DNA of 64,000 nucleotides from Paragonimus skrjabini miyazakii (taxonomy: Eukaryota > Platyhelminthes > Trematoda > Plagiorchiida > Troglotrematidae), in assembly GCA_014338405.1 (NCBI GenBank), contig JTDE01001981.1, positions 52,792 to 116,791 on the forward strand, read 5' to 3'. The notes beneath the pieces were generated by a model that was not told where the DNA came from, ran no database searches, and was given only the letters and a program-made list of their open reading frames with translations. Both the position numbers and the translations under genes were made by a program. Of the stretch, positions 1 through 11,345 are shown piece by piece. The stretch's first letter is position 1. Each line of letters starts with the position of its first letter.

Positions 1-85
1 GAAGATGAATTTGCCCAACTAAAAACAAGCAATGATGTATTCAGTTCTCTAAAGGAGAATCTTATCCCCCCCAGCCATCAAATGA

Positions 86-165
86 GACTCTCATAGGACG
101 GTCACCCGACCCTCGAGTGTCCTATGGCAGTCCCATTTGGGGGGTAATAATCACTTCATCTCATA
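86..165 (-). repeat. Partial inverted copy of the GGGACACTC-type repeat
   Basis: Read on the minus strand, this stretch carries a GGGACTGCCATAGGACACTC run followed by a GGTGACCGTCCTATGAGAG run. It resembles the 11-base GGGACACTCA-type units at 1165-1465 and 30462-30730 but is shorter and in the opposite orientation. The match is by eye and short, so membership of the family is tentative. Confidence 0.4.
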
Positions 166-1160
166 CGCAACTTACGAGGACGTTATCCGATGAGTAACAT
201 TCAAATAGTGTTCGTTACCGCCGCCGTGGCTATAAACTCGATAAACGTTGTAACATTTTTCATTCTTGTATATATCTGCATTACATGGTATCTCGCAGCA
301 ACTTGAATTTTCGACTGCACGAGGCCACTCTGTCGCTGGTTGACTGGCGTTCTATTGCCTCGTGAGTTACTTTACTGTAACAGTATCGCCGAAGGACGAG
401 CAACAAAGACTTATGCCAAGTTGGGTATGTTTAAGAATGAAATGCAAGCAATCTAAATGTTGTTCATCAGGTTCAGATGGTAACGTATTATCCGCTCTTG
501 TGGAAAATTGTTGTCAATCTACTGTCTACGACTAAACAAATGATAGTGGAGTCTGCTTACATAGGATGCCTAATGATTGTATTGTTTCACTTTTGCTTAA
601 TCTTGATTAGTTACAAAGATATGAGATTTCAAACACACCCATGAAACGTAGTTTTATGGCTTATGTTTAGTTTTCTCACAAGCTCAGGATGGCATATTCG
701 GGTTACTCGGTATGACTCAGCAAATAAATGTAGCGTTATTGGAATGCCTAAAGAGAATACTGTATGACTGTTTCGTTTAACGTTTGCCATGTCTTGATTA
801 TAACGGGGATATATCATTTCAAACTCATCATTGCAACTTTGTGTTGTATCTCATAGGTTGCGTAGTCAGTGGCCAAACAAAGCGTGCAAACGTCACGAAT
901 CAACACGAAACTTTTCAAGAAAAAAGTACGGCGATGGATATTAAAGGCATGTGAAAGACACGGGAGACGACATAGCAACGACATTGTTCCAAATGCAAGT
1001 AACCCTGAGAATGATGATTTCTTATGTTAAATTGTAGATCATTCGTATATTCTGTTACATATAATTGAATACGACATTCCTTTCTATATGCTCATTTCAT
1101 TCCAACATTGAAATGAAATGCGTTGTATGAGATACAGTATTGTATAGCCACAGTATAACC
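166..1160. other. No recognisable gene
   Basis: About 1 kb of moderately AT-rich DNA in which I see no open frame with a recognisable motif. The only frame over 60 codons lies on the minus strand (629-817) and shows no domain. It precedes the GGGACACTCA-type repeat and CR1-like copy A. It could hold the 5' untranslated part of copy A or plain intergenic sequence; nothing in it decides. Confidence 0.5.
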
Positions 1161-1164
1161 ACAG

Positions 1165-1465
1165 TATGCCCGCCGGGGACATTCAGAGGTCACTAGGGTA
1201 TTCTCATGGGACGGTCGTGATAACTAAACTCATGGGGTTTATTAATAGTTTCCATGTGCGGTAAAAGTTCAATAAAGCGTGATTAGGTAGTAAAATAGAG
1301 GAAGATTATTTGCTATATCACAAGGAAGCCTGGGCGAGTTTTCCGCTGAGTGTCCTACGAGTGACCCAAAAGTACACAGTTAGGAGTCTCATGGGACACT
1401 CAGGGGACGCTCAGGGGACACTCGGGGTATGGTTATCGGACACTCAAGAGACGGTCGTGCTTGCT
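1165..1465 (+). repeat. Interspersed repeat with tandem 11-base GGGACACTCA-type units
   Basis: Around 1395-1430 three near-identical units of 11 bases follow each other (GGGACACTCAG, GGGACGCTCAG, GGGACACTCGG). A related block (GGGACATTCAGAGG, then TTCTCATGGGACGGTCGTGAT) lies at 1176-1220. The same order of blocks, with the stretch TTTTCCGCYGAGTG between them, is found at 30462-30730. This is therefore a dispersed repeat of about 280-300 bases rather than a local satellite. It has no coding potential I can see, and its mechanism of spread is unknown. Confidence 0.6.
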
Positions 1466-1506
1466 AAGTCTCTCTCTTACAACTTAAGAATGCCGGAAAT
1501 TTCAAG

Positions 1507-2404
1507 GTGGATAACATAGAGAACGCAAACATGTATCTCAGCACGTTCACAACAGAAATCACAACACAGATGAGCCGCACATATAGTGCCATCGTATTCA
1601 ATGTGCCACATAAGTTTCACCTGGATGACATTAAAAAGCTACTCACGAGGATTACTTATATAAACCCGACATCATGTACCTGCATTCGTCTTCGCAAGAA
1701 GACTCGAAAGATCTGCTGTCCACTTTTGTTCAAATTCCACAGCCAAAAAATTTCGAAACAGTTCATTCAATGTCAGGACCTTATGAAGTTAAAAACCTCC
1801 CTTAAACTGAGAAGAACTGGGCAGGACAGAACTCCACTTGAGAGAGAATGTCAAAAATCGCTTATTGCGCAACACTGTCACCTCCAGGCAGGTGGACCAG
1901 GATGCATTCGAACAAGATGCGACGATGTCCAAGATTGATGAATCGGGTCCAGCTGGGTGTGTAGCTTCGTCCTGTTGTATCACATCTGAGCATGCTAGTG
2001 TTTCTCTTGAATACACCAACGACACAACAGAGAACAACAAACTCGCCGACTTGATTGATTTAATAGTAAATCTTGACCGTTCCCTCAACCTGCTTCAAGA
2101 AATGACGGCCCCTGTCGAGGAGTCAACTCCCAAACAACAGCTTGTAAATAAATGTGCACATATTGAACCAAATGGGACGTCTAGATCTCAACCTGTCTAC
2201 GCGGTAGCTAGATCAGACAAAGTGAGGCTCAGACCATCTACCACTCAAACACACACCAGAATTCCAATTTTAAACTTATCCCAAACGAACCCAACTATCG
2301 ACCACCAGTGGAGCACTGGCTTTAATAAACACCCTCAATTCACTATCCTACGAGCCGCTCGCGCTTACCTCCTCCGCATTACAAGGGAAAAAATAAGCAT
2401 GTAA
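1507..2404 (+). pseudogene. CR1-like ORF1 protein, copy A (frameshifted)
   Basis: The first frame (GTG at 1507, first ATG at 1531, ending at 1938) contains AIVFNVPHKFHLDDIK and, about 30 residues later, CIRLRKKTRKICCPLLFKF. Copy C has a matching CNxRLRK-type block (36720-36830: FLRLRKQ, RSCPL) and copy B has VVFNVPDRIHLL at 17550. This is therefore a conserved family ORF1, probably an RNA-binding chaperone-type protein by analogy with other non-LTR ORF1s; that function is inferred. The frame then shifts to the one open from 1838 to 2404, which contains NNKLADLIDLIVNLD, matching IGNLIDLAVDLDG in copy C. A third open stretch at 2454-2945 is proline- and threonine-rich and resembles the linker before the endonuclease in copy C. 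It is not functional as it stands. Confidence 0.65.
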
Positions 2405-2945
2405 ACCCATACCCACACGCAGGGAAAAATGATGTATTTGTTACCGACCCCTAATGTTCGCCCTCTTCCTAACAATAGCAATCTCTCACGTGACACAACT
2501 TTCGAAGCAAGGCTTAACCAAAATCCCACTATTTCCACCAGCGTTGCTTATTCCATGCTTGACGCTCCTCTCTAATACGAACAGTCCCCACACTATGAAT
2601 GCTCACCTAAATGCAACCCGTGATCCATTCACCGACAACGTGCATGTAGATATGCCCAACCCACTTCGACCTTACCCTTTTTTATTGCGTCACACAGCGT
2701 TCAAACTTACTTCGCCCAGTCCACCTCCCATATTCTCACTACCCCACCACACCTTACTGACACTTACAAAATTTTCTGTCATGGCCTCAGACGCAGGCAA
2801 CATTCCATTTGTCATCAAAGCCTTCACCATAACCGCATCTGACCAAACGACGTCACCAAAGTCCATGAATAACAAGGACCATTCTGTTTTCGACATTTCT
2901 AAAGGTCTGAAAATAACGTCGAATAAGGAAAATGCACTAAGTTGA

Positions 2946-5900
2946 TTGCTTTTGAATGCACGTTCACTAGTCAATAAGATGCATATTTTTAGATCTTTCT
3001 ACTTCTTATATAGTCCTTGCATTGTTCTGCTCACTCAAGCATCCATTTTCGATGAGCCGTGTACTGATAGAATAATAATAATAATATTATATATTTCTCA
3101 ACGCATTTGTGGGAAGCACGCTCGGATGTGCGCGATCATGACAGATACTTACATGCGGTACAAAGCAACAAATGGATATATAACGAACACACATGAAATC
3201 TGTTGACAAAAGAAGACGTAATCTAAGGGAAAATAGTCATAGTTTACAACGTTCGATTCACACGTAATGAAGGAAGGTAGTTCGTCTGTTCTACGGATTC
3301 AGTCCAAAAAATGAGATGTCACATTGATTTACTTTTTACAAGGTTAGGTAAAGACGACGTTTCAAATATTTCAAGGTCACGCGAGGAAATACGTGCAACT
3401 TCTTCTTCGAAAGATTTCGCCGTTATTTGACGTAATGTCATTGGGAACAATGTTGAAATCGTTCAGTTTTGACGAAGGAGGACGGGAAGTTCCAAAATTG
3501 GGCGGAGATTCGAGCGGATTCCAGTACAGGGCCTCGATGATTGAACGTGAACGTCAAAAAGTTGAAAATTTCACTGATCGCTTGGCCAATATGGGGTTTT
3601 GAACGCTTATTCATCGCAAAAACGTTTCTTGCATTACGGATGCTCGTTAATATAGGAAAAAGAGCGCAGTTGATGACTCTTTGTGGCTATCGGTGTCAAC
3701 TGAAACATGTAAGCTATTCTCGGGATGCGTTTACAGACCACCTGACGCCACTCGTGACGACATGATCAACCTTATTAATGGACTGAATTATGTATCAATA
3801 TTGCCCACACACTACGAAATGATTGATGGAGATTCCAACATGCCCAACATTTCTTGGACCCTGCAAATCAACCAGGTTTTCTCGCATGTGTCCAAGTAAA
3901 TGGTTGGCGCCAACACGTTTTGGCACCTACCAGACTAGACCACACTTCAGATCTCATTTTTACAACGGGTATTTCTTCTGCTGAAGTATCCGTCCTAGAA
4001 CGGTTTCCAGCAAGTGATCACAACGTGGTCAACTTCCTGTTTGAACTAGAAGCTGTAAAAATGTCGAACATAATATGTTATCGCCAAATAAATTTAATCG
4101 ACTGGAAGATGTTCGCCGCTCTGTTGAGGTACTTGGTGCGGAACACATTCTTTTTGACCTCTGACCCTAGTATTGCAACTAAAGTATTTAGTGACTATTT
4201 CAGGTTTTGTAAGAATATCTTAGCCCCGGAAAGATCAAAACTCCGTAATGTGTGTGGTAGAGGCAGGATCCTCACTCCAAAAGAGCAATGTAAACTCAAA
4301 AGTCTGAAATCGCGACACCGAAAAACACATGATTCCTCCTTTATTATTCAAATGCATGAAATGTTTGACATTATGGAAAATAAAGCTGAACTGCTCCACT
4401 TAAATGAGGCAAAACGTGCGCTGAGCAGCAAAGAGAAGAGCGCTGAGTTGATGCAGTTATCAAAACGCAGAAACTGTTCAAGGGACCTTATTATCTCAAT
4501 AGTTACACTACAGAACAAAATCACCGTAGATGATCCTGTAACAATCTGCGAGACCTTTAATTCATATTTTGCTGTTTCCTTTAACAGTGAAGGAAATATA
4601 TTACCTCCTCCTCTCCCTGTGAAAACAAACACGTGCCTGAGCCACATTACTGTTGATGCAGTAAAAATACGCTCTCAGTTAGCTACTACCAAACCTTCTT
4701 ATCTTCCTGGTCCAGACGGTATACACCCTGTTGCTCACAAACACGGAGGGAATGACATCCCTTTTCTTTTGCTTAATATTTATACACTTTCTCTATCATT
4801 ATGCAGCTTCCCTTTTCAATTGAAAAATTCTATAATTCAGCCTCGTTACAAAGGTGGCTCGCGACAAGACATCAAAAATTATCGTCCCATTAACCATACT
4901 TCAATTTGATCTGGAGGGTTGGAAAGGATAATAAAATGTCGCATGGTTGAATTCTTATTATCACAAAATATTATAAACCACTCCCAGCATGGGTTCCTCA
5001 GCAAACGTTTGTGCTTGACGTGCCAGCTGGGATTCTTTAATCATGTTACAAAATCTGCTGATTCAGGGAATGCAATTATTATTATACTTTTGGACATGCA
5101 AAAAGCTTTTGATCGTGTGTCTCATAAAGGCCTACTGATCAAAGTCGCATCTTCTGGTATACGTGACCCAGTGTTTAGCTGGTTTGCCTCATACTTACAG
5201 ACCGCAAACAAACAGTGAAACTAGGAGATAACGGCTCAACGCCCAGACCAGTCACCAGTGGAGTGATTCAAGGAAGCGTCCTGGGACCGTTACTCTTTCT
5301 TCTGTATATAAATGATGGCATGGCAAACTGTTCCTATTCGCTGATGACATTAAACTTGCCCACACTTCTCCTCCTAACGATCTCAATTTTCCCTTAAGAA
5401 ATATGTGGAGAATTGATGTCATCGGAAACTTGATGTCAATCTAGACTGATGGAGTTCTCAGCCAATGGATCCACCATCGTTGCAAACGGCTGTCATGTAC
5501 TAGAGGACTTTGTAGAGCTGGGAGTTTGTGGTATTTTAACTGCCGAGTTAGTCCGCGACTTGGGTATACGTTACTCAAACTCATTCAATTTTGCCGAACA
5601 TATATCTTTCTTGATAGCTAAAACTAGACGAACGATCGGATACATTAAGCGCTCATTCTTCCTTCCTGCAGCTCGACTACACCTTTATAAGCTGTGCGTA
5701 CGACCCCAAATGGAGTACTGCACGTTCATATATAGTCACTTGCGCAAGTCTGATAGGCTAGCTCTGGAAAGCCTCCAAGATGCAGTCACGAAAGGTTAAT
5801 TCGGTTATTCGTCTCCTCTGAACTACAGAGAACGTTGCCAGACGCTTGAACTAGATCCTCTTTGGCTACGACGTCTCAAGCTTAACCTTGCACTTATGTA

Positions 5901-6120
5901 TAATCTAGTTCATGGCAATAACTCTTCTGTCAAACTCGTGATTTGCTTTCAGCATTGCTCAAAATACAACAACAGGAACAAAGAGTTCACCTTGACGGCT
6001 TTCAAATCTCGTAAAGAACTGCGTTCAAATTTTTTCCATGAAAGTATACCCCCATTTGGAACAAACTTCCGCATGCAATTAGAGCCAGTGCAAATTTACA
6101 TCAATTTAAACGTAGCTTAA
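2946..6120 (+). pseudogene. CR1-like ORF2 (endonuclease-reverse transcriptase), copy A
   Basis: The endonuclease starts with LLNARSLVNKMHIF, the usual first strand of this family. It is cut at about 3065 by a 608-base repeat and resumes at 3673 with DDSLWLSVS, CVYRPPDAT and IDGDSNMPNISW, then a frame change. The ASDHNVV motif (catalytic SDH box) is near 4010-4030. Compared with copy B, roughly 35 residues between the TET strand and the DEP segment are also missing. The reverse transcriptase follows: GPDGIHPV, NYRPINH (frame ending 4909), then 4919-5218 with QHGFLSKR and MQKAFDRVSHK, then 5215-5397 with VIQGSVLGPLLF. The catalytic FADD is readable only in another frame at about 5338-5352. A thumb and C-terminal region (LCVRPQMEYCTFIY) runs to 6120. 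It has at least four frame changes and cannot be functional. Confidence 0.85.
3065..3672 (-). repeat. 600-base interspersed repeat with AAT/ATT tail, inserted in copy A
   Basis: Read on the minus strand, this segment matches 23245-23845 almost end to end, from CTGCGCTC through ATGCAAGAAA, TTGGAACTTCCCGTCCTCC and GATCGCGCACAT to an ATT-type run. On the plus strand the run is AATAATAATAATAAT at 3071-3085. It sits inside the endonuclease of copy A, which reads up to 3064 and again from 3673, so it arrived after the CR1-like element. No ORF with a known domain is visible. It could be a SINE, or the 3' tail of a non-LTR element that ends in simple repeats; I cannot tell which. Confidence 0.75.
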
Positions 6121-6230
6121 AAACTCTCTTGACATTAAAGAACGTCATGTATATTTTTAAACTCTGCCTGCCTGAAGACGATATCTTTGGAAACGGACCC
6201 CATAACATTTAAACATCCGATCTAATCTAA

Positions 6231-6959
6231 TAACATCTAGGGGTAAACCTATACCGCATGATGCAACGCCACACACACTTCAAACTGATCAAGGCTGTCG
6301 AATTCACCATTCGAGACATCTCTCAATTTCGAAACTTATTAGTTCTCCAATAGGATACATCTTGTACACAGTTATATCCAAAACTTGCAGCTGAACAACA
6401 AAACTATAGCCAACACATGGTAACATAATACACACACTTGTTTGCAGTAACCAAACCATCCTGGTACACTCTTACTCCATACTTAATGATTACCAGTTGT
6501 GTATAGTTATCGACTACTATGCAATAGCTGTGCACGTTAAAACTGTTTGGAAAATGTATAAAAAACTTAGCCTGTTTGCCTCATATAACTACATACAAAT
6601 ATGTTCATCATCCTATCCTAACAGACAACCTGATAACCTTCCCGTGTTGCCAAACAACTTTTCCATTCTACATAACGGCCGTATATACTAAATGGACATC
6701 GGAATTCGGTTATAGTCACATACTAGAAAAAGCTGTGAATCGATATTTTTTGCGTTGTACGATCACAATTATTTGTTAGAGATATATATTTTGTTAAATA
6801 ACACAAAATTATGAATTTTATTTAAAAGGTTTGATCAGAAAATATCAGATTCCATTGTTTGTCATACTTCACATGATCGTTGGACGTTTCCCTGTTTATC
6901 ACGTAATTTTGCTTTCAATTCTCGATTCCATGATAAATTCTAACGCGAGACGACATTCC
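6231..6959. other. No gene; AT-rich flank, perhaps 3' UTR of copy A
   Basis: AT-rich sequence downstream of the CR1-like ORF2. Copies B and C have 3' untranslated regions of about 400 bases that end shortly after TTTACTTGACC. I could not align this stretch convincingly with them, so the 3' end of copy A may be truncated near 6230 or have diverged. There are short open frames on both strands without motifs. Confidence 0.4.
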
Positions 6960-7330
6960 ATAACGTCCGGACAATCAAAATCCCGTAATGGTTGGACAAT
7001 TCGCGAGGTCTGTGAATTTCCGTCGATTTTGAGGAAATAACGAAGTCCAGCGCAGAAGATTGTCCATTTTTCCGCTAAAAGTGGGACCCTCCTATGTTCC
7101 TTCATCTTCACACAAGTTTTTACATGTTTTTCCGGAACCGTCTACATCAAATGATGGCGAAATTCTTCGACTGTTCATTTTCATCATCCTGAAAAATCTT
7201 TTCTCTGGCATGACCTTGAACATAAGACCAACGTTAACCTTGTGAAGCGACGATTAATGTAACTACTCCATATTTTTTTATCGAACATTGCGAATTTTGA
7301 GAAATATCGTTTCAGAAACAAGTGAGCCAG
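6960..7330 (+). repeat. Diverged copy of the 600-base repeat family
   Basis: Same orientation as 23245-23845. Matching blocks appear in order: CAATCAAAATCCCGTAATGG against the CTCAAAATCC block, a GCGAGGTCTGTGAATTTC block, AAATGATGGCGAAATTCTTC against AAATAACGGCGAAAGCTTTC, TGGCATGACCTTGAACAT against GTGGCCTTGAAATAT, and AACCTTGTGAAGCG...TTAATGTAAC. It lacks the ATT-run tail. It is more diverged than the 3065-3672 copy, so it is probably older. Confidence 0.55.
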
Positions 7331-9008
7331 GTGCTTCTCTATGAACTAGAATTCTACTCTATTATTATGTCGGTTTTGTTACTTTATCTTCATAATTGGT
7401 GTATTGTACAATTAACAATTCTGAGTACGGTATGCGTTTCGGGTTACAATGTGTATACTGATCGCGCTTATCTGGGCGTGTTCCCTACTGATGCGCTGAT
7501 AAATATGCCGCTATAATTATCATGATTACGCCTGCCGAAGAAAGTTCACAATTTTATGTGAACCTACTTGCTTGGCAAATTCCTTTGTACAGGCTACACC
7601 ATTGTGTAACGATGGCAGATTAATGATAGCGGAGTTAATTACTTCACACACTAAATGTTACCGCTTACATGCCTAGAGATAATGGGGTGCAAAATTGTGA
7701 GCAAGTTTTCCCGTTGTTGTAACTTGGATTACGGCCTTTGAGCGCGTAAACAGACAACGGAATAACGGTTAGTGGAACGGTAGATAGCGGAACGATGTTC
7801 AGCGGTTCTGAACAACGGACTACGAAATATGCGAGATTGAAACGGGTCTTCCCGGCCAACCCGATCACCTGAAGCTAACGGATGAACACAGAGAGAAGAC
7901 TGGCCTCCGGACAGAGCAACTTTGTGTCACTCAATCCAAAGACAACACGGTCACAAACTAGACAACATTTAGAGGGTTTGTGACCAATCAGAAAACAAGG
8001 ACGGAAGTGGACCAGAAAAAGATCCAGACAGTACAGTGATGTTCCAAGTAAAGTACGTGCGTGTTGGCCGGGCGCCATAATTTTGCACAAAGGTTGAGAA
8101 CGCACGTGATGATGGTACGTGACCGCGCCGACTATGAAGGCCACTACAATCAGTAGTGAGTTAAGCCAGTGCGAAGTCAAATAAAACGGTATTTTCGGCG
8201 AATTGGGTTCTTCCCCGACACCAGTGAACCCAATGCTTACCGCTTTCAAGACGTTGCTACAGGAAACGTACTACTCAGTGGGGGTGATGATGGAAAACAA
8301 TAGGTGTTGACTGAATAAACCATTTGTTTTTGATTATCACAGGCTTCACAAGTAGAGTCTGATTAGATATTTTGTTCACTGCAAGTGTTAAACGGTTTAA
8401 CTTCATTCTAATTTTCGCCTTGAGTACTACGATCCATTATATTCGTGGCGCTGGACAATGGAATGTCTAAAAACTGCTCCGGGATTCAGTGGTATCCAAA
8501 AGTCAAGCTTGAGTCGTCTGGAACTCGAGAAGACACTCATAAATGGCTGCCTGTTGTATGCTGCATTCTGACTTCACTAAACTTCGAGCTTGTAGGCGCT
8601 GCCATGGCACCCAACATCAACCTGCGGTGCTTCGCGGGGTGTATTTCTGATTCAAGCGCGAATCACTGTGGCATAATCAATGACTCTTGCACATTTCCCA
8701 CGACTTCGTCATCATATTCAACAACTCAGTGCATCTGAGAAGTTACATTTTATTGGCAAAAGTGTAACAAACACAGTCACGAAAACGGTACGACATTAGG
8801 TAGAATTCAAGTTTTAAAAACACTGGCATGTGTGTACAATGAGATGAGATACAAAACCGTCTTTAAATGGTAAAAACAGCTTTTTGCGTTGAATAAATTC
8901 ACTGTCAACAAAACAGGTAGCTGTGTATATACGCCAGCAATGGAACGTATACAATCTGGTGGATGGTACCATCTCGTCTAAGATGTCGTAATGTTGCGAG
9001 CAAATTAC
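7331..9008. other. No recognised gene
   Basis: About 1.7 kb in which I find no known domain. The longest frame is 124 codons on the minus strand (7875-8249), with no motif I recognise. A CGGTATTTTCGGCGAATTGG stretch at about 8188 resembles CGATATTTTCGGCAAGCGGG at about 15150. This could mark a shared repeat end, but the match is short. Confidence 0.4.
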
Positions 9009-9356
9009 CTGCATCCAACAACAATTCGGGAATCACTTTCCAGTTGATTAAACATAATGCCGACGGCTCCCGCAAGCAAACGAACATCAACAGCAATCGC
9101 GTCAACGGTTTGCGGGGGTAACCCGTTCACCTTGTTTGTATCGACGACGCCGTTGTCTAAAACGATGGTCGTATTAGTGATTGATGATAGTGTTACCAAC
9201 CTGCGTCCAGCGCGATTGAAATGTATCTTGTCATTTCCGCCAGGGTGATCGTTGTATTTGAAGATTCCCGAACAGATTCACCAGACATTGCAGCTGTAAG
9301 CAAGTCTTTCCTAGCACCTTCCATATAATGTAGCATCGTTCCAACGGAACCTACGT
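9009..9356 (-). CDS. Possible exon of an unidentified protein (weak)
   Basis: On the minus strand an open stretch begins just after a TTTAATAATTTAG acceptor-like site (9357-9358). It ends at a GCAG/GTAATT donor-like site (exon end 9009, GT at 9008-9007). It codes for a mixed-composition protein (DLLTAAMSGESV, TLAEMTRYISIALDAG, then LPPQTVDAIAVDVRLLAGAV). The two parts are joined by one missing base near 9200, where the first frame meets TGG TAA and the second continues. It could be a real host exon with a sequencing error, a pseudogene exon, or chance. I recognise no domain. Open frames of this size are expected by chance in 64 kb, so the case rests only on splice-like borders and composition. 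Confidence 0.2.
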
Positions 9357-10899
9357 CTAAATTATTAAATAAACATCACAGCAGTGACTTTACTAGATAA
9401 TGATGAACGATTATAAGACTCGCTGTCGCCTTTTTCATAACACTAGCTGTCAGTGTCCTAGATTATCCTCCAGAACATGCCTGACGAGTTACTCTAGCCA
9501 AACGGTGAGGGTTAGCTCACGAACAACCCCATAGCCCATTTAGCCCGTTACCGTGCTTTTCCGTTCGACGAAGAAAGCGAGACGGCTGAAATGGTTTATG
9601 AAGTAGTGTGATTAAACGACGTTGAAAAGATCGGCGTAGTTGCGCCAACACGTTTTATATATAGGAAAAACCGTTATTTTATTATTATCAGCATTTATGC
9701 TTGCCAAGTAATACGAAGAAGATACCCATTACATGTTGGTGGATGATCCAAAGGGAACACTGGAAGATCACTCGGGAAAAAGCCGAGTGTTCCGGTGCAA
9801 TATTAGGGCAATGAATGGGACAGTGTGGGGGCGGTAGATATTACGGACGCCCGTGTAGCTGCGTCAGCTACATTGTCTACATAATCTATCTTGAAGGAAT
9901 TGGTAGAAAGCGTGTCATGACGGCCATTACGATCGACAGTGGAATGTTTTGGCGCTTGTCGAAACATCTTGAAGAGGCTTTAATGAAGTGGTTGAAGCGG
10001 CTTACGCGCAGCATCGCAACGGACGTGCACATGCGAACAAGTGGCCAAATGCTTGTGCATTTGCGTCGACCCATTTTGTTCACCGGGAAGTGTAGGTTGA
10101 ACTTGCCTCATGTAATGAGATAATGCCAATGCAAAGGTTGGAGTGTGAGAAAACGCCAAAGGTAGAGAGTTGGGATATAACCATAGCCGCGTGAAGCCTA
10201 TAGGGGTCTAGCCAAATTTAAGTCCATGTGTAAAACCTGGTTGTCGGTAGACCGAAAGGAGAAATTTGGCTTCATGTGTAATTATGCCGATCGGGGCTTT
10301 GGCACTGTGGGCACACGCGTGCCCAACTCCGAAATTTGGAGTGAAACATAGGCCAGACACGTCGGTCTTTTACTAGCATAAAGATGGCGCGAACACCAGG
10401 GCGTAACAGGTCGCGCAGCCGGTTGACGACAGAACGTAGTTAAGATGGTGCTACTACAGGTCTCGGAATATTCGTGTTTATAAAAAAAAGGATGGCTCAG
10501 TGTGCGCTAAGTAGCGGAAGGGTACGCAGCTTCGAAGAATAGCACTGAAGTGGCTTACGGCGCGCCGCCATTTTGTTTCGCCACACACATTCCTTTACGC
10601 TTCCTTTCAGGACTTCGAACACGCAAACTGGCGGCGGCCGTTCACCGGGCTGAGGAATCTGGCTAACCGGATCCCGAGGTCAGCGGTCAGTTTGTTAGGA
10701 GTACATGTGCATTTTCGCGAATGACCGGTGGCAATCTCTGCTGACATTGAAGAGATGTTCCAGTAAGTGAGAGTGCCATGTCGTGACTGAGGTGCATTAA
10801 ATTTCCTTTGATAGGGTCATGGTTTGTTTGAAAGACTTGCGTGAAACTTAAGAGCCGAATGTCCACCCCTTTGAAGGGACACCATCGTCCTTTCGTGTT
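9357..10899. other. No recognised gene
   Basis: About 1.5 kb without a recognisable coding domain. A 102-codon frame (9815-10123, plus strand) and an overlapping minus-strand frame show no motif. The stretch 10380-10680 looks more GC-rich (GCGCGCCGCCATTTTG, GGCGGCGGCCG). That could reflect an LTR or leader of the BEL/Pao remnant that follows, but I see no paired LTR. Confidence 0.4.
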
Positions 10900-10939
10900 G
10901 GTTTTTTTTACAGAGAATAGCCGTTTATAATCAGCAAAA

Positions 10940-11345
10940 TATCTACCAAAGACCGCGATGGTTGTAGAGGAGAACTTCTACGTGGATGACTATCTAATAT
11001 CATCTAACTCAATATCCGAGACCATGGCTATCGTAGGTGAATTTCATGGGCTGCCGTGCCTTTGTGAGTTCAGGTTCATCAAGTGGGTTTCCGAATGTAA
11101 GGAAGCCATTAAACACTTACCCAATGAAGGAAAACTTATTTCCTCCCAGAAGACTAAACCCAACAGTTGTCAACATCAGCGAGCTCTGAGCGTGAGGTGA
11201 CATGTGGAAGGCGACTGCTTCCGGTTTCACATCAATCTCCCTAACATTGGTTACATGAAAGGAGGGAGATTAAGTTGTGTGGTTCCGTTATACGATCCCT
11301 TGGGAATAGTGACGGCGATGTTATTGCCGGCTCGCTGGTTAATCC
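10940..11345 (+). pseudogene. BEL/Pao reverse transcriptase fragment, remnant 1
   Basis: The open frame ending at 11200 carries VEENFYVDDYLIS, where YVDD is the catalytic reverse transcriptase box. Next come the SISETMAIVGEFHGL helix and FIKWVSECKEAIKHLP, the typical order in Pao-type reverse transcriptases (FYVDD, then a KW box). A frame change follows, and PLYDPLGIVTAMLLPA (11283-11330) matches the conserved YDPLG segment that joins RT and RNase H in this superfamily. The fingers and first palm motifs are missing on the 5' side. Confidence 0.75.

Larger units (their letters stand above)
1490..6230 (+). mobile_element. CR1-like non-LTR retrotransposon, copy A (degenerate)
   Basis: A nearly full-length but decayed non-LTR retrotransposon. 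It has an ORF1-like region (1507-2404, perhaps to 2945), an endonuclease start at 2946, and a reverse transcriptase with C-terminal region to about 6120. The same sequence order occurs in copies B (17300-22740) and C (36379-45822). The endonuclease is interrupted at 3065-3672 by an unrelated repeat in opposite orientation. The coding path changes frame several times, so it is a fossil. The reverse transcriptase wording (HGFLSKR, AFDRVSHK, SGVIQGSVLGPLLF) and the endonuclease-plus-RT layout fit the CR1/Jockey group. The ends are approximate because no target-site duplication was found. Confidence 0.85.

Noticed and set aside
7875..8249. Minus-strand open frame of 124 codons
   Set aside because: No motif, no repeat partner and no splice-like borders. 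Frames of this size are expected by chance in 64 kb.
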